This document shows, piece by piece, positions 56,839-64,000 of a stretch of 64,000 nucleotides of DNA. Where the stretch lies: contig NZ_FSQT01000002.1 in NCBI RefSeq assembly GCF_900143515.1, forward strand, positions 4,465,501 to 4,529,500, in the 5' to 3' direction. The position numbers and the translations under genes were made by a program. Source of the DNA: Micromonospora cremea. GTDB lineage: Bacteria > Actinomycetota > Actinomycetes > Mycobacteriales > Micromonosporaceae. Under the pieces are notes generated by a model that saw nothing but the letters and a program-made list of their open reading frames with translations, ran no database searches and was not told where the DNA came from. Numbering within the stretch: the stretch's first letter is position 1; every line of letters begins with the position of its first letter.

Positions 56839-56900
56839 GTTGATCATGAGGTTGGCGGGGCCGCGCTCTGGCGCGTCGCCCCGCTAACCTCATGATCAAC
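56839..56900. repeat. Palindromic intergenic repeat (GATCA family), copy after aspS
   Basis: Left arm starts GTTGATCATGAGGTTGGCGG (from 56839); the right arm 56879-56900 is complementary over 22 positions with a single mismatch. It lies 30 bp after aspS and 24 bp before the next gene's start, so it could act as the aspS terminator. Confidence 0.8.
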
Positions 56901-56924
56901 CATGGTGAGGTGAAGGGGGTCGGG

Positions 56925-57740
56925 ATGCGGGAGCGGGTGCTGGTCGTCGGGGCCAGTGGTTTTCTCGGGCGCGAGGTGTGTCGGCGGGCGGCGCCCGGGA
57001 GGCGGGTGTTCGGGACGTATCACTCCGGCGCGATCACCGCGCCGGGTGTCGAGGCGCGGCGGCTGGACGTGACCGACCGGGCCGCCGTGCGCGCGCTGGT
57101 CGCGCAGGTGCGGCCGGACGCCGTGGTCTCCACCCCCTACCGGTACGACGACTGGACGGTCACCGCCGACGGGGCCGCGCACGTGGCGGTCGCCGCCGCC
57201 GAGGTGGGCGCCCGGCTGGTGCACGTGTCCAGCGACGCCCTGCACGCCGGTCGCCCGTCGCCCTACGCCGACGACGAGCCACCCACCCCGGTGAACGCGT
57301 ACGGGGCCGCGAAGGCCGCGGCCGAGACGGCGGTGCGGGCGGTCGACCCGGGCGCGGCGCTGGTGCGTACCTCGCTGATCCTGGGGGAGGGCAGCAAGCA
57401 GATCCAGCTCTGCCGGCAGGCGATCGCCGGGCGGGGTGCCCTGTTCACCGACATGATCCGCTGCCCGGTCGACGTGACCGACCTGGCCGACGCCGTCCTG
57501 GAACTGGTCGACAGCACGTACGCCGGCCCGCTCAACGTGGCCGGCGTGGACGCGGTCAGCCGCGCCGAACTGGGCCTGCTCGTCGCGGAGCGGTTCGGCC
57601 TGGACGCGGCCGGGCTGAAGACCACCACCAGCGCCGCCGCGGGGCTGCCCGGTCCCGGCGACGTACGCCTGGACTCCACCCGTGCCGCCGGCCTGCTGCG
57701 GACCCGGCTGCGCGGGGTGCGCGAACTCCTGGCTCGCTGA
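56925..57740 (+). CDS. RmlD-like NAD(P)-dependent sugar/epimerase-type reductase
   Basis: 271-residue extended-SDR Rossmann protein similar to dTDP-4-dehydrorhamnose reductase. The cofactor motif is VLVVGASGFLGREV, the catalytic Ser/Tyr/Lys region is VHVSSDALHAGRPSPYADDEPPTPVNAYGAAKAAAE (S, Y and K in order). No other sugar-nucleotide genes are near, so a role in rhamnose biosynthesis is doubtful; it may reduce another carbonyl. ATG 56925 is preferred: AAGGGGG upstream, whereas the earlier ATG 56892 lies in the palindromic repeat. Confidence 0.82.
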   Translation: MRERVLVVGASGFLGREVCRRAAPGRRVFGTYHSGAITAPGVEARRLDVTDRAAVRALVAQVRPDAVVSTPYRYDDWTVTADGAAHVAVAAAEVGARLVHVSSDALHAGRPSPYADDEPPTPVNAYGAAKAAAETAVRAVDPGAALVRTSLILGEGSKQIQLCRQAIAGRGALFTDMIRCPVDVTDLADAVLELVDSTYAGPLNVAGVDAVSRAELGLLVAERFGLDAAGLKTTTSAAAGLPGPGDVRLDSTRAAGLLRTRLRGVRELLAR

Positions 57741-57747
57741 GCGCACG

Positions 57748-57786
57748 CACACTTCCTGTGCATAACTCTTGTGCACAGGAAGTGTG
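57748..57786. promoter_or_regulatory. 39-bp palindromic operator of the ArsR-MFS operon
   Basis: CACACTTCCTGTGCA and TGCACAGGAAGTGTG are exact reverse complements separated by 9 bp. On the plus strand TTGTGC (57769-57774) and TAGTGT (57793-57798), 18 bp apart, form a promoter whose -35 box lies inside the palindrome; the ATG is 6 nt after the -10. Confidence 0.75.
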
Positions 57787-57804
57787 CAGAGATAGTGTGC
57801 AGCT

Positions 57805-58413
57805 ATGGCAGTTGACGGAGAGGCGCCGCGGCCGGCGCCGCGCGAGGTACGGATCGACAAACGGCAGGTCCGGGTGCTGGCGCACCCGCTCCGGATGCGA
57901 CTGGTCGGGGCCCTGCGGGTGAACGGGCCGGCCACCGCCACCACCCTGGCGGAGTTGCTCGGCACCAATACCGGCGCGACCAGCTACCACCTGCGCCAGC
58001 TCGCCGAGGTGGGGCTGGTCGTCGAGGATCCCGAGCGGGGCAGCGGACGCCAGCGCTGGTGGCAGGCGGCGCACGACGTCACCAGCTGGGAACCGACCGA
58101 CTTCGACGACGACCCCGACGCCCGGGCCGCGATCGAGTGGATCCAGGGCGACCAGGTGCGCCTCCTCGTCGAGCACGCTGAGCGGTGGTTCGCCACCCAG
58201 CACGAGTGGTCGCCCGCCTGGCGGGACGCTCTCGGGATGGGAGACATCTTCATGACCATCCCGCCGGCCCGGCTGGAGGAGCTCAAGGCGGAGGTGTGGC
58301 AGGTGCTGGAGCGGTACCACCGCGAGGCCGACGCCGCCGACGCCGCCGATCCGCAGGCCCGCCCGGTGCAGGTCTTCCTGGCCGCCTACCCGTTGCGGGA
58401 GGGGCCCCGATGA
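57805..58413 (+). CDS. ArsR-type helix-turn-helix regulator
   Basis: 202-residue winged-helix regulator (ArsR/HTH_20 group). The DNA-binding domain is VRVLAHPLRMRLVGALRVNGPATATTLAELLGTNTGATSYHLRQLAEVGLVVEDPERGSGRQRWWQAA (about 22-90); no CxC metal site is seen, so it probably senses an organic ligand via its C-terminal helical part. It is leaderless (TAGTGT 6 nt before the ATG). Its TGA overlaps the MFS gene ATG by 4 nt, so regulator and transporter are translated together. Confidence 0.9.
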   Translation: MAVDGEAPRPAPREVRIDKRQVRVLAHPLRMRLVGALRVNGPATATTLAELLGTNTGATSYHLRQLAEVGLVVEDPERGSGRQRWWQAAHDVTSWEPTDFDDDPDARAAIEWIQGDQVRLLVEHAERWFATQHEWSPAWRDALGMGDIFMTIPPARLEELKAEVWQVLERYHREADAADAADPQARPVQVFLAAYPLREGPR

Positions 58414-59711
58414 GCGCGCTGACCGTACGCCAGGTCCGGGGTCGCTACCTCACGCTGTACGGCCTGCGCTGGCTGCCCACCGGCCTGATGATCCCGGTGA
58501 TGATCCTGCTGATGCAGGAGCGCGGCCTGTCGCTGCCGCAGATCGGCCTGGTCAGCACCGCGCAGGGGCTGCTGGTGCTGGCGCTGGAGTTGCCCACCGG
58601 CGGGCTCGCCGACGCCCTCGGCCGCCGACCGGTGCTGCTCGCCGCCGGCGCGCTCAACCTCATCTCGCTGTCGCTGTTCGCGGTGGCCAACTCGTTCGTG
58701 CTCTTCTTCGCGGTCTGGGCGTTGCAGGGGATCTACCGGGCGCTGGACAGCGGCCCACTGGAGTCCTGGTACGTCGACGCCACCATGGCCGCCGACCCCG
58801 AGGCGGAGTACGAGCGCGGGCTCGGCCACGCCGGCACCGTCGCCGGGTTGGCCATCGGCGCCGGCGCGTTGCTCGGCGGCGGCCTGGTCGCACTGGGCCC
58901 GATCGGTCCGGTCAGCGCCCTCACGGTGCCCGTGCTGGCCGCCATCGTGGCCCAGGCGGCGGCGTTGGTCGCGCTGTTCGTCCTGCTGGTGGAGCAGCGG
59001 CCGGCCACCGGAGCGGCGGCGCTGCGCGCGTCGGTGATCCAGGCGCCCCGGATGATCGGCCAGGCGTTCGGGCTGCTGCGCCGCTCCCGGGTGCTGCTCG
59101 CCCTGGTGGCCGTGGAGCTGTTCTGGGGCTTCGGCATGGTCACCTTCGAGTCGCTGCTGCCGGTCCGGCTCGCCGAGGTGATCGGCAACCCGGAGCGCGC
59201 CGCCGCGCTGCTCGGGCCGGCCAACTCGGCCGCCTGGCTCGCCTCGGCGGCCGGCGCGGCGCTGACCCCGCTGCTGCTGCGCTGGCCCGGCGCCGCGCCG
59301 GGCGCCGCCCTGCTGCGCATCCTGCAGGGTGTCACGGTGGTCGGGATGGGGCTGTTTGCCGGACCCGTCGGGGTGCTCGTGGCGTATCTGGCCTGCTACA
59401 CCGTGCACGGCGCGTCCAACCCGCTGCACAGCGGGCTGCTGCACCGGCAGGTCGACGGCCCGTACCGGACCAGCGTGCTCTCGCTCAACTCGATGATGTC
59501 GCAGCCGGCCGGCGCGCTCGGCGGGGTGGCGCTGACCGCGCTCGCCGCCGCCACCAGCGTCGGCACCGCCATGGTGGTCGGCGCGGTGGTGCTGGCCGTC
59601 GCCGCCCCGCTCTACCTGCCCGCCTGGTTCGCCGGTCGCCGGCCCGTCGACCTGCCCACCGACCCGGCCGCGGTCCCCGCACCCGTGGAGCCACATGCCG
59701 CCGGGCGTTAG
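58410..59711 (+). CDS. MFS transporter, 12-TM, regulator-linked
   Basis: 433-residue major facilitator protein with about twelve helices. Motif A-like LELPTGGLADALGRRPVLLAAG lies between helices 2 and 3. Style (LTLYGLRWLPTGLMIPVMILLMQERGLSLPQIGLVSTAQG) resembles putative drug exporters paired with ArsR-type regulators in actinobacteria. ATG overlaps the regulator stop (ATGA). Substrate unknown; it is expected to be induced when the upstream repressor releases the 39-bp palindrome. Confidence 0.88.
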   Translation: MSALTVRQVRGRYLTLYGLRWLPTGLMIPVMILLMQERGLSLPQIGLVSTAQGLLVLALELPTGGLADALGRRPVLLAAGALNLISLSLFAVANSFVLFFAVWALQGIYRALDSGPLESWYVDATMAADPEAEYERGLGHAGTVAGLAIGAGALLGGGLVALGPIGPVSALTVPVLAAIVAQAAALVALFVLLVEQRPATGAAALRASVIQAPRMIGQAFGLLRRSRVLLALVAVELFWGFGMVTFESLLPVRLAEVIGNPERAAALLGPANSAAWLASAAGAALTPLLLRWPGAAPGAALLRILQGVTVVGMGLFAGPVGVLVAYLACYTVHGASNPLHSGLLHRQVDGPYRTSVLSLNSMMSQPAGALGGVALTALAAATSVGTAMVVGAVVLAVAAPLYLPAWFAGRRPVDLPTDPAAVPAPVEPHAAGR

Positions 59712-59757
59712 GAGGGGCCCCTTCCTCTAGACGAGGCGAAACCAAGGGGCCCCTCCT
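59710..59757. repeat. GGGGCCCC-type palindromic element, probable terminator
   Basis: AGGAGGGGCCCCTT (59710-59723) and AAGGGGCCCCTCCT (59744-59757) are exact reverse complements with a 20-bp spacer, and each arm is itself nearly self-complementary (GGGGCCCC). It spans the MFS stop codon and ends 7 bp before the convergent GNAT stop. Elements of this style recur in Micromonosporaceae as I recall. Confidence 0.7.
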
Positions 59758-59763
59758 TACACC

Positions 59764-60504
59764 TCAGGCGAGGCGTAGCGAGCTGAGCTGGAGAGTGTTG
59801 GTGAAGCCGAGTCGGCGGTAGAGCCGTACCGCCCCGAGGTTGTCCGGGTAGACGCCCAACCCGACGGTGTCGTAGCGGGTCAGCAGCGCCCGCGTCATCC
59901 CGGCGGTCAGCGCCGCGCCCAGCCCCCGACCCCGCTGATCGGGGGCGACGGTCAGGCCGGCGAGGAAGCCGATGTCGCCCCGGCTGCGGTCCGCGCCGCA
60001 CGCCACCAGCCGGCCGCCGGCCCGGATGCCGTACCAGTCCACCACCCGCGGGTCGCCGGGGCGGGAGGTGGTGCTCGGGAACGCCTCGTCGATCAGCGCC
60101 TCCAGCGCCGGGTGGTCGGCCTCGGCGAGGCGTACCACCCGCTGCTCGTCGGGCTGGGCCGGCGGCGGCGCGTCGGTCCAGTGGAAGTCCCAGTCGTCGT
60201 GCCGGCTCACCGCCAGCCGGCCCGCCAGCAGCGCCGGGTCATGCCGGGGCAGGTGCAGCCACTGCTCGGGGCGCAGCGCCCCGTCGGCGGCCAGCGCGGC
60301 ACAGACTTCCAGCGCCGGTCCGGCCGGGCCGATCGCGCCGCCAGCGGGTCCCTGCCCGGGCGGCAACAACCACAGCACCGCGCCGTCGCGCCGGTAGCCG
60401 CGTGCCGGCGCCCCACGCCAGAGCGCGTGCCGGGCGTACGGGTGATGACCGGCGGCGGCGAGGATGGCGGCCCGGTCCTGGAGCACCTGGTCGTCGGTGA
60501 TCAT
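59764..60504 (-). CDS. GNAT family N-acetyltransferase
   Basis: 246-residue acyltransferase. The C-terminal GNAT domain is clear: VACGADRSRGDIGFLAGLTVAPDQRGRGLGAALTAGMTRALL contains the acetyl-CoA pyrophosphate loop Q-R-G-R-G-L-G, followed by LGVYPDNLGAVRLYRRLGF. The N-terminal half (1-120) lacks a motif and may be a degenerate GNAT or FR47-like substrate domain. ATG 60504 start; stands alone. Confidence 0.88.
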   Translation of the reverse strand: MITDDQVLQDRAAILAAAGHHPYARHALWRGAPARGYRRDGAVLWLLPPGQGPAGGAIGPAGPALEVCAALAADGALRPEQWLHLPRHDPALLAGRLAVSRHDDWDFHWTDAPPPAQPDEQRVVRLAEADHPALEALIDEAFPSTTSRPGDPRVVDWYGIRAGGRLVACGADRSRGDIGFLAGLTVAPDQRGRGLGAALTAGMTRALLTRYDTVGLGVYPDNLGAVRLYRRLGFTNTLQLSSLRLA

Positions 60505-60644
60505 GGCTTCCAGCCTAGGAGCCGGGGGACGGGTGACCGCGTCGGGTCAGGCTGGCGTGCTCCGATCCACGGTGGAGATTGGCGATCCGACCGATTGGGT
60601 ACATCTCGCGCCGACCTACTGGGAACCCCCACCGGAGGACCGTC

Positions 60645-60857
60645 ATGCTCGCCATTCTCGCGGCCATCGTCTTTGGCTTCGCCCTGCTGATCGATCTGCT
60701 CAACACGAACTTTGGGGCGCCGGACCTGTTCAACTGGAACACCCTCGTGCTCATCGGGTTGCTGCTGCTCTCGCTCTACCTGGCCGGCGTGGGCAGCGGC
60801 CCGCGCGGCGGTGGCGGCGGTCGCTGGTACCGGGGCCGGCGCCCTGGTCGTGGCTGA
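60645..60857 (+). CDS. Small two-helix membrane protein
   Basis: 70-residue protein with two hydrophobic helices (MLAILAAIVFGFALLIDLL and TLVLIGLLLLSLYLAGV) and a Gly/Arg-rich basic cytoplasmic tail (GPRGGGGGRWYRGRRPGRG). ATG 60645 has GGAGG 6 nt upstream. No function known; it lies ahead of rarA in the same direction with 75 bp between. Confidence 0.7.
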   Translation: MLAILAAIVFGFALLIDLLNTNFGAPDLFNWNTLVLIGLLLLSLYLAGVGSGPRGGGGGRWYRGRRPGRG

Positions 60858-60932
60858 CCGGAACCGATCATCGGCTGCCCGGCTCGCGGCGCGATTCCGG
60901 CGTCGCGGGCCCGGCCCGGTACTGTCTTCGTG

Positions 60933-62468
60933 ATGGAGTCCGACGCCCTCTTCTCCCTCGGTGCACCCGCCGGGCCGCGCAGCGCGCCCGCCGGTCCCGC
61001 CGGTGTCGACGGCTTCACTCCGGTAGCGGACGATTCGCCCCTGCCCGTCCGGATGCGCCCGGCGAACCTCGACGAGCTGGTCGGGCAGGACCACCTGCTC
61101 GCCCCCGGCGCGCCGCTGCGGCAGCTGGTCTCCGGTGGCGCACCGATGTCGGTGATCCTCTGGGGACCGCCGGGCAGCGGCAAGACGACCATCGCGCACC
61201 TGGTGGCCGGGGCCACCGACCGCCGGTTCGTCGCCATGTCGGCGCTCTCCGCCGGGGTCAAGGACGTCCGGGCGGTGATCGAGACCGCCCGCCGCCAGCG
61301 CCGCTCGGGCGGCCCACAGACCGTGCTCTTCATCGACGAGGTGCACCGGTTCAGCAAGACCCAGCAGGATTCGCTGCTCGCCGCCGTCGAGGACCGTACG
61401 GTCACGCTGCTGGCCGCGACCACCGAGAACCCGTACTTCTCGGTCATCTCCCCTCTGCTGTCGCGGTGCGTGCTGCTCACCCTGCAACCGCTGGACGACG
61501 ACGCGGTGCGCGGGCTGCTGCGTCGCGCCGTCGCCGACGAGCGCGGCCTGGGCGGCGCGCTCACCCTCGCCACCGAGGCCGAGGACCACCTGGTCCGGCT
61601 CGCCGCCGGTGACGTCCGCAAGGCGCTGACCGCGCTGGAGGCGGCGGCTGCCTCCGCCACGGCGCTCGGCGCCGGGCGCATCGACCTCGCCACCGCCGAG
61701 CAGGCGGTCGACGTGGCGGCGGTGCGCTACGACCGCGACGGCGACGCCCACTACGACGTGGTCAGCGCGTTCATCAAGAGCATGCGCGGCTCGGACGTCG
61801 ATGCCGCGGTGCACTGGCTGGCCCGGATGCTGGTCGCCGGGGAGGACGCCCGGTTCATCGCCCGCCGGCTGGTCATCTTCGCCAGCGAGGACGTGGGCAT
61901 GGCCGATCCGGCCGCGTTGAGCGTGGCCACGGCCGCCGCGCACGCCGTCGAGTACGTCGGGCTGCCCGAGGCGCAGCTCAACCTGGCCCAGGCGGTGATC
62001 CACCTGGCCACCGCACCCAAGTCGAACTCGGCGACCACCGCGATCGGTGCCGCCATCGCCGACGTGCGCGCCGGCCGGGGCGGCCCGGTACCGCGCGGGC
62101 TGCGCGACGCGCACTACGCCGGCGCCCGGGGGCTGGGCCACGGGACCGGCTACCGCTACCCGCACGACGACCAGCGCGGCGTGGTCACCCAGCAGTACGT
62201 CCCGGACGACCTGGTGGGCACCGACTACTACCGGCCCAGCCCGCACGGGGCGGAGCGGTCGGTGGCGACCCGGCTGCCGTTGCTGCGCCGGATCGTGCGT
62301 GGGCTGCCGGCTCCGCCCGCCCGCCCGGAGGACCCGTCGGCCGGGTCGCCCGTAACGGCGCAGACCGCGTCGGCGCTTGCCGACGGGAATGGTCGCCCGA
62401 CGGGCACGCGCGGTACCGGCACGATGCAGGACAGCGGCACGAACGCCGCAGGAGAGGGTCAACAGTGA
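60933..62468 (+). CDS. rarA: Replication-associated recombination protein A (RarA/MgsA) AAA ATPase
   Basis: 511-residue clamp-loader-like AAA+ ATPase acting at stalled replication forks. Walker [17 protein letters not shown], Walker [17 protein letters not shown], sensor 1 LLAATTENP, and the C-terminal MgsA_C domain ([36 protein letters not shown] ... [14 protein letters not shown]) are intact. The last 70 residues are disordered. TACTGT (60920-60925) lies 7 nt before the ATG at 60933, so it is probably leaderless; GTG 60930 is an alternative. Its TGA overlaps the GTG of the next ORF (GTGA). Confidence 0.95.
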   Translation: MESDALFSLGAPAGPRSAPAGPAGVDGFTPVADDSPLPVRMRPANLDELVGQDHLLAPGAPLRQLVSGGAPMSVILWGPPGSGKTTIAHLVAGATDRRFVAMSALSAGVKDVRAVIETARRQRRSGGPQTVLFIDEVHRFSKTQQDSLLAAVEDRTVTLLAATTENPYFSVISPLLSRCVLLTLQPLDDDAVRGLLRRAVADERGLGGALTLATEAEDHLVRLAAGDVRKALTALEAAAASATALGAGRIDLATAEQAVDVAAVRYDRDGDAHYDVVSAFIKSMRGSDVDAAVHWLARMLVAGEDARFIARRLVIFASEDVGMADPAALSVATAAAHAVEYVGLPEAQLNLAQAVIHLATAPKSNSATTAIGAAIADVRAGRGGPVPRGLRDAHYAGARGLGHGTGYRYPHDDQRGVVTQQYVPDDLVGTDYYRPSPHGAERSVATRLPLLRRIVRGLPAPPARPEDPSAGSPVTAQTASALADGNGRPTGTRGTGTMQDSGTNAAGEGQQ

Positions 62469-64000
62469 AGTCGCGTGGTGCGGACCGTCCGGACGAGGGC
62501 CCGGACGAGCGGCGCGAATCCCGCGCCAAGGGGCGCCGCTGGGGCCGAGGCCGGGCCGAGGCCGAGCCGGAGGCGCCGGTACCCGGCGAGGAGTTCGGCT
62601 GGATCGACGACCTGCGCTCGGCCAAGCAGCAGCGCGGCGAGCTGGGCCCCGACGGCGCCCCGGCCGAGCCCGCCGGGCCGCGCGGGCCCGCTCCGGTGTC
62701 GCCGGACGTCCCGGCGCCGCCCGCACGCCGTGGCGACACGGACGGCGCGGCCGGGCGCCGACCGGTGGACGGACCGTGGCCGGGCGAGTCGCCGCCGCAG
62801 CCGGGCCGCCGATCGGACGAGCGGCCGGCCACCGACCGACCCCGGCCCGCTGCCGGTGCCGCCGTCCCCGGCCAGCCGCCGCGCCGCGGTACGGTGCCGG
62901 TGCCCGGCACCGGCCCCCGCGCCGCCGGTCCGCCGCCCGCGCCCGGCACGGGCGCCGCCCGACCGGTCGGCGGTGACCCGGCGGGCCCACCCGGGCCCCG
63001 CCCGACGTCCGGCGCGCCAGCCGGCCCGACCCGGTCCCGCCCGGCGGCGGTCCCCCCCGGCGCACCCGCCGGCCCACCGACCTCGGGCACCCCGACCGGC
63101 CGCCGGCCGGCCGCCGCGCCAGCCGGCCGCGCGGACGCGATGCCGCCACTGCGCCGCCCGGACGCCGCGCCGCCGGGCCGTCGACCGGGCCCGGAGCCGA
63201 CCGAGCCCGGCCGTCCGCTGCCCGCCGACGGCAGGCCCGCCGGCCGGCGGGCGACCGGCCCGGCGCCCGATCCGGCCCGGATGGCCGCCGCCTCCGGCCC
63301 TGCCCGGTTCGACGCCCCGCCGGCCGGCGCCACACCGCCGGTCCCCGATGGCCTGCGACCCGACCCTGCCGTCGACCGTGACCCGCGCACCGCCCGGCGT
63401 CGCCCGGGCCCGGTCGACCCTGGTGCACCGGAGCCGTCCGGGCGCGGGCCCACGGCGCCTGCCCGCCCGGCCGTCGGCGGTCGCCGCCGCGCCGCCGAGC
63501 CCGCCGCGCCGGTGGTGCCCCGTTCGGGCAACGAGCCACAACTGCCCGACGCGTCCACCGGTCACACCGGCGGCACGCCCACCGTCGGCCCCGCCGACGG
63601 CACCGGGCGCCGCCGGGCCGTCCCCGACGAGCAGGGCCGACGCGCGCCGGCCGGCGGCGAGCCCCGGGCGGACCGCCCGGAACGGCCAGCCGACTGGCTG
63701 CGCCAGGCCGGCCGCCTGCCGCACACCGATCCCGCCCTGCCGGTGGTCAACCGGCGCGGCAGCACCCCACCCGCCGCGGAACGTCGTTCGGCGCCGCCCG
63801 CGGGTGCGGATCTCACCGGCGGCTCGCCCGGCCCGCTCGCCGTGCCGGACCCGGCCGCGGAGCGCGCCGCCGGCCGCCGGTCCGCCGGTCCGCCACCTGA
63901 CCCGGGGGTGGACGCCTCCACCGGTCGCCGGGCAGCCCTGCCCGGCACGCCGGAGTCCACCGGGGAGCAGCCGAGCGGTGGCCTGACCTACCCGCCAGCG
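62465..64000 (+). CDS. Proline/arginine-rich disordered protein, 3'-truncated by window edge
   Basis: Reading frame open from GTG 62465 to the end of the window (at least 512 residues). It begins [20 protein letters not shown] and, after a short motif [24 protein letters not shown], becomes a long stretch dominated by Pro, Arg, Gly and Ala with no recognisable domain. The start is supported by a 4-nt overlap with the rarA stop. Any folded or membrane domain would be beyond the window. Actinobacteria often have such N-terminal low-complexity extensions on membrane proteins; the product is not identified. Confidence 0.7.
   Translation, partial: MKSRGADRPDEGPDERRESRAKGRRWGRGRAEAEPEAPVPGEEFGWIDDLRSAKQQRGELGPDGAPAEPAGPRGPAPVSPDVPAPPARRGDTDGAAGRRPVDGPWPGESPPQPGRRSDERPATDRPRPAAGAAVPGQPPRRGTVPVPGTGPRAAGPPPAPGTGAARPVGGDPAGPPGPRPTSGAPAGPTRSRPAAVPPGAPAGPPTSGTPTGRRPAAAPAGRADAMPPLRRPDAAPPGRRPGPEPTEPGRPLPADGRPAGRRATGPAPDPARMAAASGPARFDAPPAGATPPVPDGLRPDPAVDRDPRTARRRPGPVDPGAPEPSGRGPTAPARPAVGGRRRAAEPAAPVVPRSGNEPQLPDASTGHTGGTPTVGPADGTGRRRAVPDEQGRRAPAGGEPRADRPERPADWLRQAGRLPHTDPALPVVNRRGSTPPAAERRSAPPAGADLTGGSPGPLAVPDPAAERAAGRRSAGPPPDPGVDASTGRRAALPGTPESTGEQPSGGLTYPPA

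Noticed and set aside
54184..56847. 887-codon minus-strand frame opposite aspS
   Set aside because: Antisense shadow of a certain housekeeping gene; the sequence shows no family resemblance.
60501..63539. 1012-codon minus-strand frame opposite rarA and the Pro/Arg-rich ORF
   Set aside because: Composition is dominated by Arg, Gly, Ala and Pro with no domain; rarA and its coupled neighbour explain the plus strand.

Overview
The window is a chromosomal segment of a high-GC actinobacterium, most likely a member of the Micromonosporaceae (Micromonospora-like). The support is: very strong G/C bias in third codon positions, many GTG starts, several apparently leaderless genes with TANNNT-type -10 boxes 6-7 nt before the start codon, and housekeeping blocks in actinobacterial order (ruvC-ruvA-ruvB-yajC-secD-secF-apt-relA, followed by membrane-anchored cyclophilins, a glyoxalase-II-like hydrolase, hisS, aspS and rarA). 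The genus call rests on protein style and remembered gene order, not on a search. No rRNA, tRNA or CRISPR array was seen.

Layout. 0-9 kb: 3' part of dnaE; an ABC-F ATPase with a leader that may act as an attenuator; a CitA/DcuS-type sensor kinase and response regulator divergent from a C4-dicarboxylate symporter. 9-11.4 kb: a scarred accessory stretch with a truncated NUDIX gene, a lower-GC DUF4396 membrane protein gene, about 750 bp without a credible gene, and a lipoprotein. 11.5-17.7 kb: a FUSC-type transporter, a PASTA-domain protein (possibly frameshifted), a solitary tnpB element with omega-RNA-like 3' end, a class V aminotransferase and a secreted peptidoglycan-binding protein. 17.8-25.6 kb: a TetR-controlled catabolic module (acyl-CoA dehydrogenase, aldehyde dehydrogenase, alcohol dehydrogenase) with two matching operators, then a GntR-TetR fusion regulator divergent from an FAD monooxygenase, and an SPFH protein. 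25.8-31.2 kb: a complete branched-chain-amino-acid-type ABC importer (livG-livF-binding protein-livH-livM) followed by a cobalamin-binding protein without a DNA-binding domain. 31.5-36.5 kb: an MFS exporter with a TetR regulator and a strong palindromic operator, then a 3-hydroxybutyrate dehydrogenase-like SDR with a CdaR/PucR-type regulator.

36.8-50.5 kb is the conserved core: Holliday-junction processing (ruvCAB, with a 20-codon ORF translationally bridging ruvA and ruvB), Sec translocase accessory proteins (yajC, secD, secF), adenine salvage (apt), stringent response (relA), two tandem membrane-anchored cyclophilins (one lacking the catalytic Arg), an MBL hydrolase and hisS. 50.5-64 kb: a stearoyl-ACP-type desaturase behind a 29-bp palindrome, a divergent thioesterase/HxlR pair, a streptogrisin-like protease, a DUF998 protein, aspS, an RmlD-like reductase, an ArsR-MFS operon behind a 39-bp palindrome, a GNAT enzyme, a small membrane protein, rarA, and a proline/arginine-rich ORF that runs off the end.

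The most noteworthy signals are regulatory and structural: paired operators for the TetR catabolic module, tandem operators of the GntR-TetR fusion, the ABC-F leader, the ruvA-ruvB bridge ORF, several families of long palindromic intergenic repeats, the HTH-less CarH-like protein and the divergent second cyclophilin. No wholly new multi-gene defence or biosynthetic system was evident.
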